From assembly GCF_018494065.1 (NCBI RefSeq), contig NZ_JABBFR010000020.1, positions 1-37,019 on the forward strand: a stretch of 37,019 nucleotides of DNA, in the 5' to 3' direction. The stretch is from Rosenbergiella gaditana (GTDB lineage: Bacteria; Pseudomonadota; Gammaproteobacteria; Enterobacterales; Enterobacteriaceae). Each line of letters opens with the position of its first letter. Position 1 is the first letter of the stretch. The position numbers and the translations under genes are program-made. This document shows, piece by piece, positions 25,199 to 33,752 of the stretch. The notes beneath the pieces were generated by a model that had not been told where the DNA came from, did not search any database, and was given only the letters and a program-made list of their open reading frames with translations.

Positions 25199-27542
25199 AC
25201 TCAAAAAAAATCCAGCCACCTTGTTTGTCCTTTACTTGTTCAACTAATACAGCATGCGCCATTTCAAGAGAGAAGTCGGTGGTCTCGCTATGCTGTTTAT
25301 CGGCGGTTTGTAGAGGAAAGTGTGCCATTAAGTACTCGTCCACCTCGTTATCACCGCTGCTTTCACTTTCTAACGGTGACGGTTTAGCCAGCGCCTCATC
25401 GGAAAGCGTCACCGTATCAAAAAATGCCCACACCCGGTCGTAAAGCTGCTGCGCGGAAAAATGCGAGGATTGTAAGATAATCTGTAACCCCCAGCGGTCA
25501 CGATAGACACGCTGGCGGCAGGCAACGGCGTACCCCACGGCTTCAACTTCCCGTAATTGATGATAAAAAGCACTTTCGTAATAGCCCGCAAGCTGATGGT
25601 AAACCGTTAAGGAGTGCGGTGAAATCAGCTTATAGGGAATAAAAGCGATTAACGTCGCCTGTTCACTGTCGCTTGACGTGTAATGCAACGTACGCTGTAA
25701 CGGGAATCTATCGGGTTGTAGTGAATGCCAGTTGATAGGTAAGGCGCTAAGCATCGCTTGTAAGGAATCTGCGTCACGTTGTGTAGGTCCACTATAAGAA
25801 ACCGTCCACCGATCGAGGTTATCAGCCAATAAGCTTGGCATATTCTGTAATAATTCTTTTAGCGACAGTGCTGCATAGGACTCAATCGAGCTTGTGGGGA
25901 GTACGCTTGGCCAGTAGGTAATTAAGTTAAGCATGCAATCTTTAAGATCGGCGAAGTGATCGAAGCGAATATAAAGGAGATCATTCCCGCTGACCTGTTG
26001 CCAAGTAACTTTTCCTGCAGCATGCTTCGCTAGGCTAAACACCGGCGATAACGCTTGTGTTAAGGCTTCTCGCACTGTATCGGAAATCGCTGCCCCAGCG
26101 GCAGGCCGTAGCACTATTCGCACACCCCTCGACAGATCGTTATCGTAGTGAAGCGGCACTTGGCGGCCACTATTCGGTGGTATCTCGATGATAGCTGACT
26201 TAGGGCTAAGTTGTGGGTAGAAGATAAAAGAATAATCTCTGGCTAAACGGATAAAGCTATCCAGCATGCTTGCACGAAATTGACAATACAGGCCTTGGCA
26301 CTCTACTTCCTGTGTCGGAGTATCTCGTCGGCTGCGTAATAATGCATAGCTTTTAATGGAAGAGAGAGCGTGTTGTAGACGACTCTGCTTCAATTCCCCT
26401 TCAGCGGACGCAGTAAAAAGGAACCCTAATGCATGCTCCCGAAGAAAGTCCATAGCCGGTAACTGTAAGGCGCGTGCTTGTGCTAAGCGATGGTAATGAC
26501 CGAACTGTTTAGGAGAAATTCGTGACACTGCCGCTAGCCACTGCTGCCATATACCTAAACTTTTCTTAACATCTTGATCTGAAAAATCAGCGCCTTCAAT
26601 CCATAGGGTAAAGAAAATTTGCTGATTATCGTGATAATGACGCTCCACACGCACGGAGAGATAATGTCCAAGCTCATGACTGATTACCTGACTGAGTGAG
26701 CCGGGTGCGTTATCGGTCATTAGTTCGACTAACACAGGCCAGTCACTCAAAGTGCTGTTCGCTAAAACAAGAGTGATCCCTAATCCAGGCTGTTTAGCGA
26801 GACAAATTTCCCCCTGCCAGTTCTGCCATCTAATCAATTCACTTTCTGCCACTCGGCTTCTGGGCTGCTGATCCACTATCACAGGATCGTCCGTCATGGC
26901 AAAACAGCCACTAACCTCCACATATTGCTGCTGACAATCTAGCGGCGAAGCTATCCATACCTGACTTTTGTCTAGGTTATAACCACTGGAATAAAAGCGC
27001 TCGAGGGCGTCACCGAGCGTTGTCGTGTTCTTCCCGAATGTCTCTAAATTACCAATATGGAAATCAGCAAATGCTACCGGGTGGGTAATTTGACTATGGA
27101 GTGCTGCACTGGCTAGGGCATGAGGTGAGGCAGAATAGAGTCGATACTCTTCGTCAATAACAGCGGTTTCACGCAGGAGATCCGAAACTGCGAAACGCGG
27201 TGCGGTTAGCATATCAGTCAGGCGTAACAGCCCTTGGCTAAGATCAGCCGGATCTACCTCGAAATAGTAAGCGGTATAATTCTGTTGGGTCGTCGCATTA
27301 ATTCGCCCTCCTCGCTGCTGTACCCAAGGCATAAGGCGCTGTTGTTCGCGAAATTGCCTACCACCAGAAAAAACCATATGCTCGGTAAGGTGAGCTAAAC
27401 CGGGCCACTCCTTTGGCTCTTGATGGCTGCCGACGGGAAAGATCCATACCACGGCAGCACGACGCAAATGTGGCACATGCTGTAAATTCACCTCAAGACC
27501 TGAGGATAATCGGTAATGCCGAGCCTCATTGATCGCGCTCAT
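25197..27542 (-). CDS. pqqF: PQQ biosynthesis M16-family metalloprotease PqqF
   Basis: 781 residues, slightly longer than the Klebsiella protein. Inverzincin site H-L-T-E-H (51-55), with the third zinc ligand E132 in T-A-V-I-D-E-E, giving the H-x-x-E-H...E spacing of M16A peptidases. The C-terminal half is the weaker inactive repeat typical of the family. It is thought to trim the cross-linked PqqA precursor so that the Glu-Tyr unit is released. Last gene of the operon, two bases after pqqE. Confidence 0.93.
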   Translation of the reverse strand: MSAINEARHYRLSSGLEVNLQHVPHLRRAAVVWIFPVGSHQEPKEWPGLAHLTEHMVFSGGRQFREQQRLMPWVQQRGGRINATTQQNYTAYYFEVDPADLSQGLLRLTDMLTAPRFAVSDLLRETAVIDEEYRLYSASPHALASAALHSQITHPVAFADFHIGNLETFGKNTTTLGDALERFYSSGYNLDKSQVWIASPLDCQQQYVEVSGCFAMTDDPVIVDQQPRSRVAESELIRWQNWQGEICLAKQPGLGITLVLANSTLSDWPVLVELMTDNAPGSLSQVISHELGHYLSVRVERHYHDNQQIFFTLWIEGADFSDQDVKKSLGIWQQWLAAVSRISPKQFGHYHRLAQARALQLPAMDFLREHALGFLFTASAEGELKQSRLQHALSSIKSYALLRSRRDTPTQEVECQGLYCQFRASMLDSFIRLARDYSFIFYPQLSPKSAIIEIPPNSGRQVPLHYDNDLSRGVRIVLRPAAGAAISDTVREALTQALSPVFSLAKHAAGKVTWQQVSGNDLLYIRFDHFADLKDCMLNLITYWPSVLPTSSIESYAALSLKELLQNMPSLLADNLDRWTVSYSGPTQRDADSLQAMLSALPINWHSLQPDRFPLQRTLHYTSSDSEQATLIAFIPYKLISPHSLTVYHQLAGYYESAFYHQLREVEAVGYAVACRQRVYRDRWGLQIILQSSHFSAQQLYDRVWAFFDTVTLSDEALAKPSPLESESSGDNEVDEYLMAHFPLQTADKQHSETTDFSLEMAHAVLVEQVKDKQGGWIFFE

Positions 27543-27544
27543 TC

Positions 27545-28681
27545 TTATACCGACGTTTTAAAAATTAACTCTGAATTACGCTGATGCCTAAATTGCAACT
27601 GTTCAATTGTCATCTGACAATGATTAGCTTCTTCTCTCGCTTCAAGAATTTTTCCATGATGCGCAGATTTACTGCATACAGGATCGGCATTGTCTGCATC
27701 GCCGGTTAGCATAAATGCTTGGCAACGGCATCCGCCAAAATCTTTCTCTTTTTCATCACATGACCGGCAAGGTTCGGGCATCCAGTCATAACCCCTGTAA
27801 CGATTGAAGCCAAAAGAGTTATACCAAATATCATCCAACCGATGCTCTAACACCGATGGGAACTCGATCGGCAGTTGGCGTGCACTATGACAAGGTAAGG
27901 CTTTACCATCTGGCGTGACATTCATAAAAATAGCGCCCCAGCCGCCCATACAGCCCTTAGGACGTTCTTCATAGTAATCAGGCGTTACGAAGATCAGATT
28001 AGTCAGGTTGCCTGAAGCAGACATTTTCTCACGGTAGGCCGCAACCACTTTTTCTGCGTCGGCGATCTGTTTTCTGGTGGGGAGAAGTCCTTCCCGATTA
28101 AGTTGCGCCCAACCGTAGAATTGACAAGTCGCGAGTTCAACATCATCCGCTTCAAGTTCAATACACAACTCAATGATCCGATCAATTTGATCAATGTTGT
28201 GTCGGTGTAGAACGAAATTCAGCACCATCGGGTAACCATGCGCCTTAACCGCCTTTGCCATCTCTAATTTCTGGGTAAATGCTTTCTTGGATCCTGCCAA
28301 AGCGGCGTTCAGTGTTTCGTCGCTGGCTTGGAAACTTATCTGAATATGATCAAGTCCGGCTTCGGCGAAAAGATCCAATTTTTTTGCGGTTAACCCTATC
28401 CCAGAAGTAATAAGATTAGTGTAAAAACCCAACTCGCGCGCAGCAGTAATAAGCTCAGGCAGGTCTTTACGGGTCAGAGGTTCTCCACCTGAAAAGCCTA
28501 GCTGTACGCTGCCCATGGCACGGGCTTGTTTGAAGACCTCAATCCACTGAGCTGTTGTCAGCTCTTCACTTGCCCGTGCAAAATCGAGAGGGTTTGAGCA
28601 ATAAGGGCATTGCAGTGGACAGCGGTATGTCAGCTCAGCGAGAAGCCATAGGGGCGCTTTAATGTCTGGATTACTTAGCAT
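27545..28681 (-). CDS. pqqE: PqqA peptide radical SAM cyclase PqqE
   Basis: 378 residues. The radical-SAM cluster is C21-x3-C25-x2-C28 ([11 protein letters not shown]). The C-terminal SPASM/auxiliary-cluster region has L-P-C-H-S-A-R, E-P-C-R-S-C-D and F-G-G-C-R-C-Q. It forms the C-C bond between Glu and Tyr of PqqA, the first PQQ step. The pqqD stop lies 11 bases inside its start, so PqqD and PqqE, which work as a complex, are translationally coupled. Confidence 0.96.
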   Translation of the reverse strand: MLSNPDIKAPLWLLAELTYRCPLQCPYCSNPLDFARASEELTTAQWIEVFKQARAMGSVQLGFSGGEPLTRKDLPELITAARELGFYTNLITSGIGLTAKKLDLFAEAGLDHIQISFQASDETLNAALAGSKKAFTQKLEMAKAVKAHGYPMVLNFVLHRHNIDQIDRIIELCIELEADDVELATCQFYGWAQLNREGLLPTRKQIADAEKVVAAYREKMSASGNLTNLIFVTPDYYEERPKGCMGGWGAIFMNVTPDGKALPCHSARQLPIEFPSVLEHRLDDIWYNSFGFNRYRGYDWMPEPCRSCDEKEKDFGGCRCQAFMLTGDADNADPVCSKSAHHGKILEAREEANHCQMTIEQLQFRHQRNSELIFKTSV

Positions 28682-28952
28682 CGTTCAGTAAAATCCATTT
28701 TTGACGGTAAGCCGCCTGTAAAAAATCAATCACGTCCTCGTCCACCCCCCCCGCATCAGGAAAGCGTGTATTGAGGTTTTCGATGATCAGATCGACGCTT
28801 GCGACACCATCGACCAATGACAAGATCATTGCTGCCGATTCATTGAGTTTGGCCATTCCTTCTGGGTATAAAATTACATGCTGTTGTTGGGTCTCTTCCC
28901 ATTGCATGCGATAGCCACGACGGAAACAGGGTACTGCTGATAAAGTCATCAT
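28671..28952 (-). CDS. pqqD: PQQ peptide chaperone PqqD
   Basis: 93 residues (ATG 28952; the next ATG at 28949 is equally possible). Winged-helix RRE fold: it binds PqqA and delivers it to PqqE. Typical segments are [25 protein letters not shown] and the closing L-Q-A-A-Y-R-Q-K-W. It sits 3 bases after pqqC and overlaps pqqE. Confidence 0.94.
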   Translation of the reverse strand: MMTLSAVPCFRRGYRMQWEETQQQHVILYPEGMAKLNESAAMILSLVDGVASVDLIIENLNTRFPDAGGVDEDVIDFLQAAYRQKWILLNDAK

Positions 28953-28955
28953 CTT

Positions 28956-29711
28956 TTATACCAAACGCGTAGTGTGCCAGACCGGTTGGTCAGTCACTGT
29001 GTGATAAGGGGCGCGATCTAAGCTGTAAGCCATGGTCATTGCATCGAGCATAGCCCACAGAATATCGAGCTTAAATTGTAAGATCTCCAACATACGCGTC
29101 TGTTTCTCTGCCGTATCGAAAATCTCCAAGGCTAATGATAGCCCATGCTCAACATCCCGCCGAGCTTGACCGAGACGACTGCGGAAATAGAAATAGCCTT
29201 CTTCTTTGATCCAAGGGTAATGTTGTGGCCAGCTCTCTAGACGCGATTGGTGAATTTGCGGCGCAAAGAGTTCGGTTAACGAACTGCAAGCGGCTTCCTG
29301 CCAATCAGCACGGCGTGCGAAATTTACATAAGCATCGACTGCGAAGCGTACACCGGGTAACACATGTTGTGCAGACAACAACTCTTCACGAGTTAGCCCA
29401 ACCGCCTCACCAAGTTGTAACCATGCCTCGATTCCCCCTTCACTCCCCTCGTAACCGTCGTGATCAAGGATACGCTGTACCCATTGACGTCTTACACTTG
29501 GATCGGGGCAATTCGCCATAATGGCTGCATCTTTTAACGGGATATTTATTTGATAATAAAAACGGTTTGCCACCCATCCCTGAATTTGTTGTTTTGTTGC
29601 TTGGCCGTTATGCATAGCAATATGATAAGGGTGATGGATGTGGTAATAAGCCCCTTTTTCGCGTAGGGCCTGTTCAAAAGCTTCTGGTGTTAGCGTTTCG
29701 CTGACGTGCAT
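28956..29711 (-). CDS. pqqC: Pyrroloquinoline-quinone synthase PqqC
   Basis: 251 residues from ATG 29711, which has GGGAGAA upstream and starts one base after the pqqB stop; this gives the exact usual family length. The longer frame inside pqqB is an artefact. It performs the final eight-electron oxidation and ring closure to PQQ without a cofactor. Family marks: H-H-P-Y-H near residue 20, [12 protein letters not shown] and the [15 protein letters not shown] block. Confidence 0.95.
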   Translation of the reverse strand: MHVSETLTPEAFEQALREKGAYYHIHHPYHIAMHNGQATKQQIQGWVANRFYYQINIPLKDAAIMANCPDPSVRRQWVQRILDHDGYEGSEGGIEAWLQLGEAVGLTREELLSAQHVLPGVRFAVDAYVNFARRADWQEAACSSLTELFAPQIHQSRLESWPQHYPWIKEEGYFYFRSRLGQARRDVEHGLSLALEIFDTAEKQTRMLEILQFKLDILWAMLDAMTMAYSLDRAPYHTVTDQPVWHTTRLV

Positions 29712-29712
29712 T

Positions 29713-30630
29713 TTATTCTCCCAACGTGATTTCCATACCATCCCAACTGACTTCGATGCCCGCCTTGTCAAGGCTTGCTCTTTCCGGGGAGGATTCATTA
29801 AGTATTGGGTTAGTATTGTTAATATGAATTAAGATTTTACGCTTGGCTTTCAACGTTGCCAACATCGCTATCATGCCTTTCTCTTCGGAAAGCGCCAAAT
29901 GGCCCATCGCTTTTCCCGTATTCAGCCCAACACCGGTTGCGGCCAGCTCATTATCCTGCCAGACGGTACCATCGATTAATAAGCAATCGGCTTTATGCAA
30001 CCATGGCAATATCACTTCATCGGGCTCGCCTAATCCCGGAGCATAAAGCACACTCTGCCCCGATGATTCATCTTCAATAAATAGTGCAACATTATGACCC
30101 GGTAAGGGCTTATCACGCCAAGGCGAATACGGTGGTGCATTACTGATAATAGGAATAGGCGTAAAACGCAACTGGGTACAGACTTGGGTTTTAAAAGGTT
30201 CCATCGGCACAATCGTCTGATGGATTAACCCGCCGTTCCAGTGAGCTAGCATCGGAAAAATAGGGAAGCCGGTCGATAAATCCTGATGTACCTCATCAGT
30301 ACACCAAACTCGATGTGGACACCCTTCTCGCAGGCTCAAAAGACCCGTGCTGTGATCGATCTGACTATCGGTAAGGATTATATCGCCTACCGTGGTGCCA
30401 CGTAGATGACCGTGTTTCACAAACTCAGGTGTATGGCGAATTTGCTCAGAGATGTCTGGAGAAGCATTACATAACACCCAGTCTTGGCGATTATCACTGA
30501 TAAGTATCGATGACTGTGTCCGAGGTTGCGCAGGGATTGAACCTTCTCTGACGCCCTGACAATTAGCACAATTACAATTCCATTGGGGGAAACCACCACC
30601 GGCGGCAGAACCCAGTACTTTGATAAACAT
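29713..30630 (-). CDS. pqqB: PQQ biosynthesis protein PqqB
   Basis: 305 residues with a metallo-beta-lactamase fold. The N-terminal zinc knuckle has C19-x-C21-x2-C24 (W-N-C-N-C-A-N-C-Q). The metal motif is the PqqB variant [11 protein letters not shown], in place of HxHxDH. PqqB hydroxylates the tyrosine-derived ring of the intermediate. Its start is 61 bases from the pqqA stop, with a hairpin between. Confidence 0.95.
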   Translation of the reverse strand: MFIKVLGSAAGGGFPQWNCNCANCQGVREGSIPAQPRTQSSILISDNRQDWVLCNASPDISEQIRHTPEFVKHGHLRGTTVGDIILTDSQIDHSTGLLSLREGCPHRVWCTDEVHQDLSTGFPIFPMLAHWNGGLIHQTIVPMEPFKTQVCTQLRFTPIPIISNAPPYSPWRDKPLPGHNVALFIEDESSGQSVLYAPGLGEPDEVILPWLHKADCLLIDGTVWQDNELAATGVGLNTGKAMGHLALSEEKGMIAMLATLKAKRKILIHINNTNPILNESSPERASLDKAGIEVSWDGMEITLGE

Positions 30631-30656
30631 AGAAGTGTCGATTTAAAGAGAGGAAG

Positions 30657-30680
30657 ATGCCCATACGAGAGTACGGGCAT
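30657..30680 (-). promoter_or_regulatory. Hairpin between pqqA and pqqB
   Basis: ATGCCCGTAC pairs with GTATGGGCAT (one G-U pair) around TCTC on the minus strand. There is no U-run, so it is likely an attenuating or 3'-protecting hairpin that lets pqqA be made in excess over pqqB-F. Confidence 0.6.
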
Positions 30681-30691
30681 AGATGCATTGC

Positions 30692-30763
30692 TTAGCGGTT
30701 AGAGATGTACAGAGTGATTTCCATACCTAAACGCATATCTTCAAATTCTGGCTTTTTCCACAT
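30692..30763 (-). CDS. pqqA: PQQ precursor peptide PqqA
   Basis: A 23-residue peptide. It begins M-W-K-K-P-E-F and keeps the conserved core with Glu15 and Tyr19 (E-I-T-L-Y), the two residues that are cross-linked by PqqE and become PQQ. GAGGAT lies 6 bases upstream of the ATG. It heads the operon, followed by a hairpin and pqqB. Length and both substrate residues match active precursor peptides. Confidence 0.97.
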   Translation of the reverse strand: MWKKPEFEDMRLGMEITLYISNR

Positions 30764-30818
30764 GGTGATATCCTCATTATTATGATTTAGGTAACAGTTC
30801 ATTACCTTCGGAGTGTAA

Positions 30819-30847
30819 ATGTTGCGCTAATGTTTCTCCGAGGTCAA
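30819..30847 (-). promoter_or_regulatory. Candidate pqqA promoter
   Basis: On the minus strand TTGACC (30847-30842) is followed after 17 bases by CAACAT (30824-30819). The -35 is good, the -10 weak. It lies 55 bases upstream of pqqA, in the only gap between pqqA and the dipeptidase gene. Confidence 0.4.
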
Positions 30848-30870
30848 CACTAAACCAAAATTAATCGTTA

Positions 30871-31887
30871 TTATTGACCCCAGGTACGTTCGAGAACCTG
30901 TAGCCAATTTTTATGCATTATTTTTGCTAAGCTTTCATCGGAAAAACCACGCCGACGAAGGCGCTCGGCCAGTAAAGGTAGACCTGTGACATCTTGAAGT
31001 GATTTTGGTACCGATACACCATCAAAATCTGAGCCTAGTGCAAGATATTGCTCGCCAATCAAATCAGCAACATAACAGAAATGATCCACTAATATTTCCA
31101 AGTCTGTCTCTTCACTTCGTGCACCGTCAGGTCGAATAAAAGCATTACCAAAGTTGATCCCTACGACACCACCAGTATCACGAATCGCTAACAGTTGTTG
31201 GTCAGTAAGGTTACGTGGCTGCGCGCAAAGCCGGTGAACCGATGAGTGACTAGCAATAAGAGGTTGGCTAGAAAGTTGAGCAACCTCCCAAAAAGTGTTC
31301 TCATTCATATGGGAGCAATCAATCATTATTTTTTTATCAGCTAACTGCGCGATAAGTTGTTTTCCTGCCGCCGTTAATCCAGGACCACTATCTGGGGTAC
31401 CAGGAAAACTACCGGTTACTCCTTCTCCATAGGCATTGTGGGTATTCCAAAAAGGCCCTACACTTCTTACACCTGCTTGATAAAAAGCATCCAGAGAGGT
31501 ATTTTCCGAGGCCAATGCATCGGCTCCCTCTATGTGAGCAACAGCCGCAAATATATGTTCTTTTTTACATTGATACAATTCTGCTGCGGTAGTACAAAGT
31601 TTAATTTTTCCTTCAGACAGCCTAATCAGTTCTTTTAATATCGCGAGCTGCTCCCACATAACGTCTAATGGATTATCCAATTTTTTAGCATGGTGTGGGT
31701 ACTTCTCAACAATATAATGCTTAGGCGGAATGAAAATGGCAAAAAGTCCACCAATAAGGCCTGTCTGCTGAATACGGGGGAAATCGAGATGCCCTTTAAC
31801 CGCACTGAAAAAGGCGCTAGGGGTATCGGGATAATTCAGCCATAAGTTAAGTAAAAGATCATTATGGCCATCAAAATATTTCATCAT
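30871..31887 (-). CDS. M19-family membrane dipeptidase-like protein
   Basis: 338 residues of the renal dipeptidase (M19) family. The N-terminal zinc motif is D-G-H-N-D-L (H-x-D), a metal-site S-H-M-N-E follows in the middle, and A-S-H-S-S-V-H-R-L completes the site; D-F-D-G-V near the end is typical. No signal peptide, so probably cytosolic. M19 dipeptidases are frequent neighbours of PQQ genes and might trim dipeptide remnants, but that is inference. It starts 10 bases after yafD and 107 bases before pqqA. Confidence 0.88.
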   Translation of the reverse strand: MMKYFDGHNDLLLNLWLNYPDTPSAFFSAVKGHLDFPRIQQTGLIGGLFAIFIPPKHYIVEKYPHHAKKLDNPLDVMWEQLAILKELIRLSEGKIKLCTTAAELYQCKKEHIFAAVAHIEGADALASENTSLDAFYQAGVRSVGPFWNTHNAYGEGVTGSFPGTPDSGPGLTAAGKQLIAQLADKKIMIDCSHMNENTFWEVAQLSSQPLIASHSSVHRLCAQPRNLTDQQLLAIRDTGGVVGINFGNAFIRPDGARSEETDLEILVDHFCYVADLIGEQYLALGSDFDGVSVPKSLQDVTGLPLLAERLRRRGFSDESLAKIMHKNWLQVLERTWGQ

Positions 31888-31897
31888 CTGTTGCTCT

Positions 31898-32686
31898 CTA
31901 CGTAAAACTAAATTCGGCTAACAGTGGGTTATGATCCGACGCATCTGTTTTCAATACTCGAGCGTGCTCGACAGACATACCTCGATAAAAAATAAAATCG
32001 AGGGGGCGCCCGAAGGCGGTTCGGCGGTAGTCTTCCGAAAAGCGTACTTCTTTCAAAGACTGGTCACGTATAAATGTGTATAGAGCATTCATACGTTGTC
32101 GGCTCCAAGAATTGAAATCGCCTCCCATTATCACTGGTCCCTGATGAAGACGCATTTGCTCACCTACTGCCGCTAGCTGCTTACGATAAATATCAATTCC
32201 AAGACTGAAATTAACCGCATGGATATTGACTACCAATAACATTCGACCATCAGGCATGGGATATACGGTAATGAGAGCAGATTTTACCATACGCAGTAGC
32301 GGCTCACGCTCATGTAGTGGGCAGCAAAAGACAGCCGACGTACCAGATAATGTCATGACGCCTGAGGGATGTTGAGGTAATTGCAAGGCAGGAACCTGTT
32401 CCACCGAAATATGATGTTTGGTTGCATAAGCAATCAACGCCGGCGTAGTCTGAGCTTCTTGCAGTAATATTAAATGGCTATCTTTACCTAGTCCTAAAAG
32501 CACTGATTGCCAATCAGCTCTCTGTTGCTTGAAGATATTCCATACAAGCACTTTCAAGGTTTTATAGACGGGTAAACGTGCACCTTCAGGCAGGCTATGT
32601 GTAAGGGGATCACTATTTTCTGGCGCAAAGATAATCTCGTCAGGTTGACCTGCGACATACCTCACTGCATAGGCTTTTTCACGCAC
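31898..32686 (-). CDS. yafD: YafD-family endonuclease/exonuclease/phosphatase protein
   Basis: 262 residues of the EEP fold, closely following E. coli YafD: V-R-Y-V-A-G-Q-P near the start, L-L-Q-E-A-Q-T-T-P with the catalytic Glu, [21 protein letters not shown] and S-D-H-N-P-L-L. Biological role is not settled. In E. coli it is followed by yafE and then mltD; here the dipeptidase and the whole pqq operon occupy that space. Confidence 0.93.
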   Translation of the reverse strand: MREKAYAVRYVAGQPDEIIFAPENSDPLTHSLPEGARLPVYKTLKVLVWNIFKQQRADWQSVLLGLGKDSHLILLQEAQTTPALIAYATKHHISVEQVPALQLPQHPSGVMTLSGTSAVFCCPLHEREPLLRMVKSALITVYPMPDGRMLLVVNIHAVNFSLGIDIYRKQLAAVGEQMRLHQGPVIMGGDFNSWSRQRMNALYTFIRDQSLKEVRFSEDYRRTAFGRPLDFIFYRGMSVEHARVLKTDASDHNPLLAEFSFT

Positions 32687-32706
32687 CCTTTACCCTACCT
32701 CTCTAC

Positions 32707-32901
32707 TCAATAATCTGTATTCATACTACGCAGAGCCAAGAAAAATACCAAGGTCTGGAACACATCTTCTCTGTCTAACGATTCAAGTTCTGGACGAAAT
32801 TTAACATAGATCAACTTATCAGCAGAATATAAATGATTCTCCCCTCTATCGATGGGGAAATTATGCTTACTCATCAATTTATTATGAGGAATGGTATCCA
32901 T
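32707..32901 (-). CDS. Doubtful small ORF upstream of yafD
   Basis: 64 codons (or 55 from the ATG at 32874). Composition looks protein-like, but neither start has a ribosome site and I recognise no family. It precedes yafD by 20 bases on the same strand. It may be leader sequence only. Confidence 0.25.
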   Translation of the reverse strand: MDTIPHNKLMSKHNFPIDRGENHLYSADKLIYVKFRPELESLDREDVFQTLVFFLALRSMNTDY

Positions 32902-32935
32902 AGAAATAAAATCAAAGCACTTTTTAACCTTGTGT

Positions 32936-32956
32936 TAACAAATATCCCCCTATAAT
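32936..32956 (+). promoter_or_regulatory. Candidate promoter of the gluconate dehydrogenase operon
   Basis: A perfect TATAAT at 32951-32956 lies 76 bases before the first gene. The best -35 is TTGTGT-like about 15 bases upstream, shorter than ideal, which suggests activator help. Confidence 0.5.
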
Positions 32957-33031
32957 TTATAAGGTCTTACCTCAATTTAATAGGCCACCGAGCGATAGGC
33001 CGAACAAATTGAAATAATACGGGGATATTCC

Positions 33032-33751
33032 ATGAGCCAAGATCCATATGTTTCCTCTCGGCGGCGGTTTTTGCAACGTTCACTCACTCTTATTCCACTT
33101 GCCGCAGCAAGCGGAAGTTTTCTCACTCATGAAGCACTCGCCGCAGAAAAAAAATCAGAATCAATTACCGAGCACTATGTCCCCGCTTTTTTCAATAATG
33201 ATGAATGGCGGGTTGTTATTGCAATAACCGATCGATTAATACCTGAAGATGAAATGGGTTCAGGTGCGGTTAGCGAGGGCGTACCGATTTATATTGATAA
33301 GCAAATGGAACTGCCTTACGGATATGGGCATTTATGGTATATGCAAAGTCCATTTTCTGACGCTGAACCTGAGCTGGGTTACCAATCTTCGTCCGTACCA
33401 AGAGAAACTTGGCGTCGGGGGATTCGTGGACTTAATCAATGGTGTCACAAACAACATAAGGCCGAGTTTAGTCAGCTTGACCATGTAACCCAAGAATCTA
33501 TTCTGCATAAAATTGAAGATGGGGCATTAAATTTTCCTGAAATATCGGGGAAATTATTCTTCACTCAGGTACTCGAAAATACTAAAGAAGGATATTTCGC
33601 TGACCCACTACACGGAGGTAATCAAACGCTTGCCTCATGGAAATTAATTGGTTATCCGGGAGCCCGAGCTGATTATCCCCAAGTATTAGATCACCCAAAT
33701 CAACCTTATCCATTAGGCCCAGTCAGTATTTCCGGAAAGAGGAATGGTTAA
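33032..33751 (+). CDS. Gluconate 2-dehydrogenase-type small subunit (subunit 3 family)
   Basis: 239 residues. A Tat-type signal (S-R-R-R-F-L-Q-R-S, hydrophobic stretch, E-A-L-A-A) exports the folded complex. The mature part is of the gluconate 2-dehydrogenase subunit 3 family: F-F-N-N-D-E-W-R, A-I-T-D-R-L-I-P, Y-I-D-K-Q, and a closing W-K-L-I-G-Y-P-G-A-R-A-D-Y. The small subunit carries the twin-arginine signal for the flavoprotein partner, which has none. GGGGA precedes the ATG. Family members serve gluconate, 2-ketogluconate or sorbitol/fructose enzymes, so the substrate is not fixed. Confidence 0.9.
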   Translation: MSQDPYVSSRRRFLQRSLTLIPLAAASGSFLTHEALAAEKKSESITEHYVPAFFNNDEWRVVIAITDRLIPEDEMGSGAVSEGVPIYIDKQMELPYGYGHLWYMQSPFSDAEPELGYQSSSVPRETWRRGIRGLNQWCHKQHKAEFSQLDHVTQESILHKIEDGALNFPEISGKLFFTQVLENTKEGYFADPLHGGNQTLASWKLIGYPGARADYPQVLDHPNQPYPLGPVSISGKRNG

Positions 33752-33752
33752 A

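Noticed and set aside
29711..29798. Longer PqqC start inside pqqB
   Set aside because: The internal ATG at 29711 has a good ribosome site and gives the standard 251 residues.
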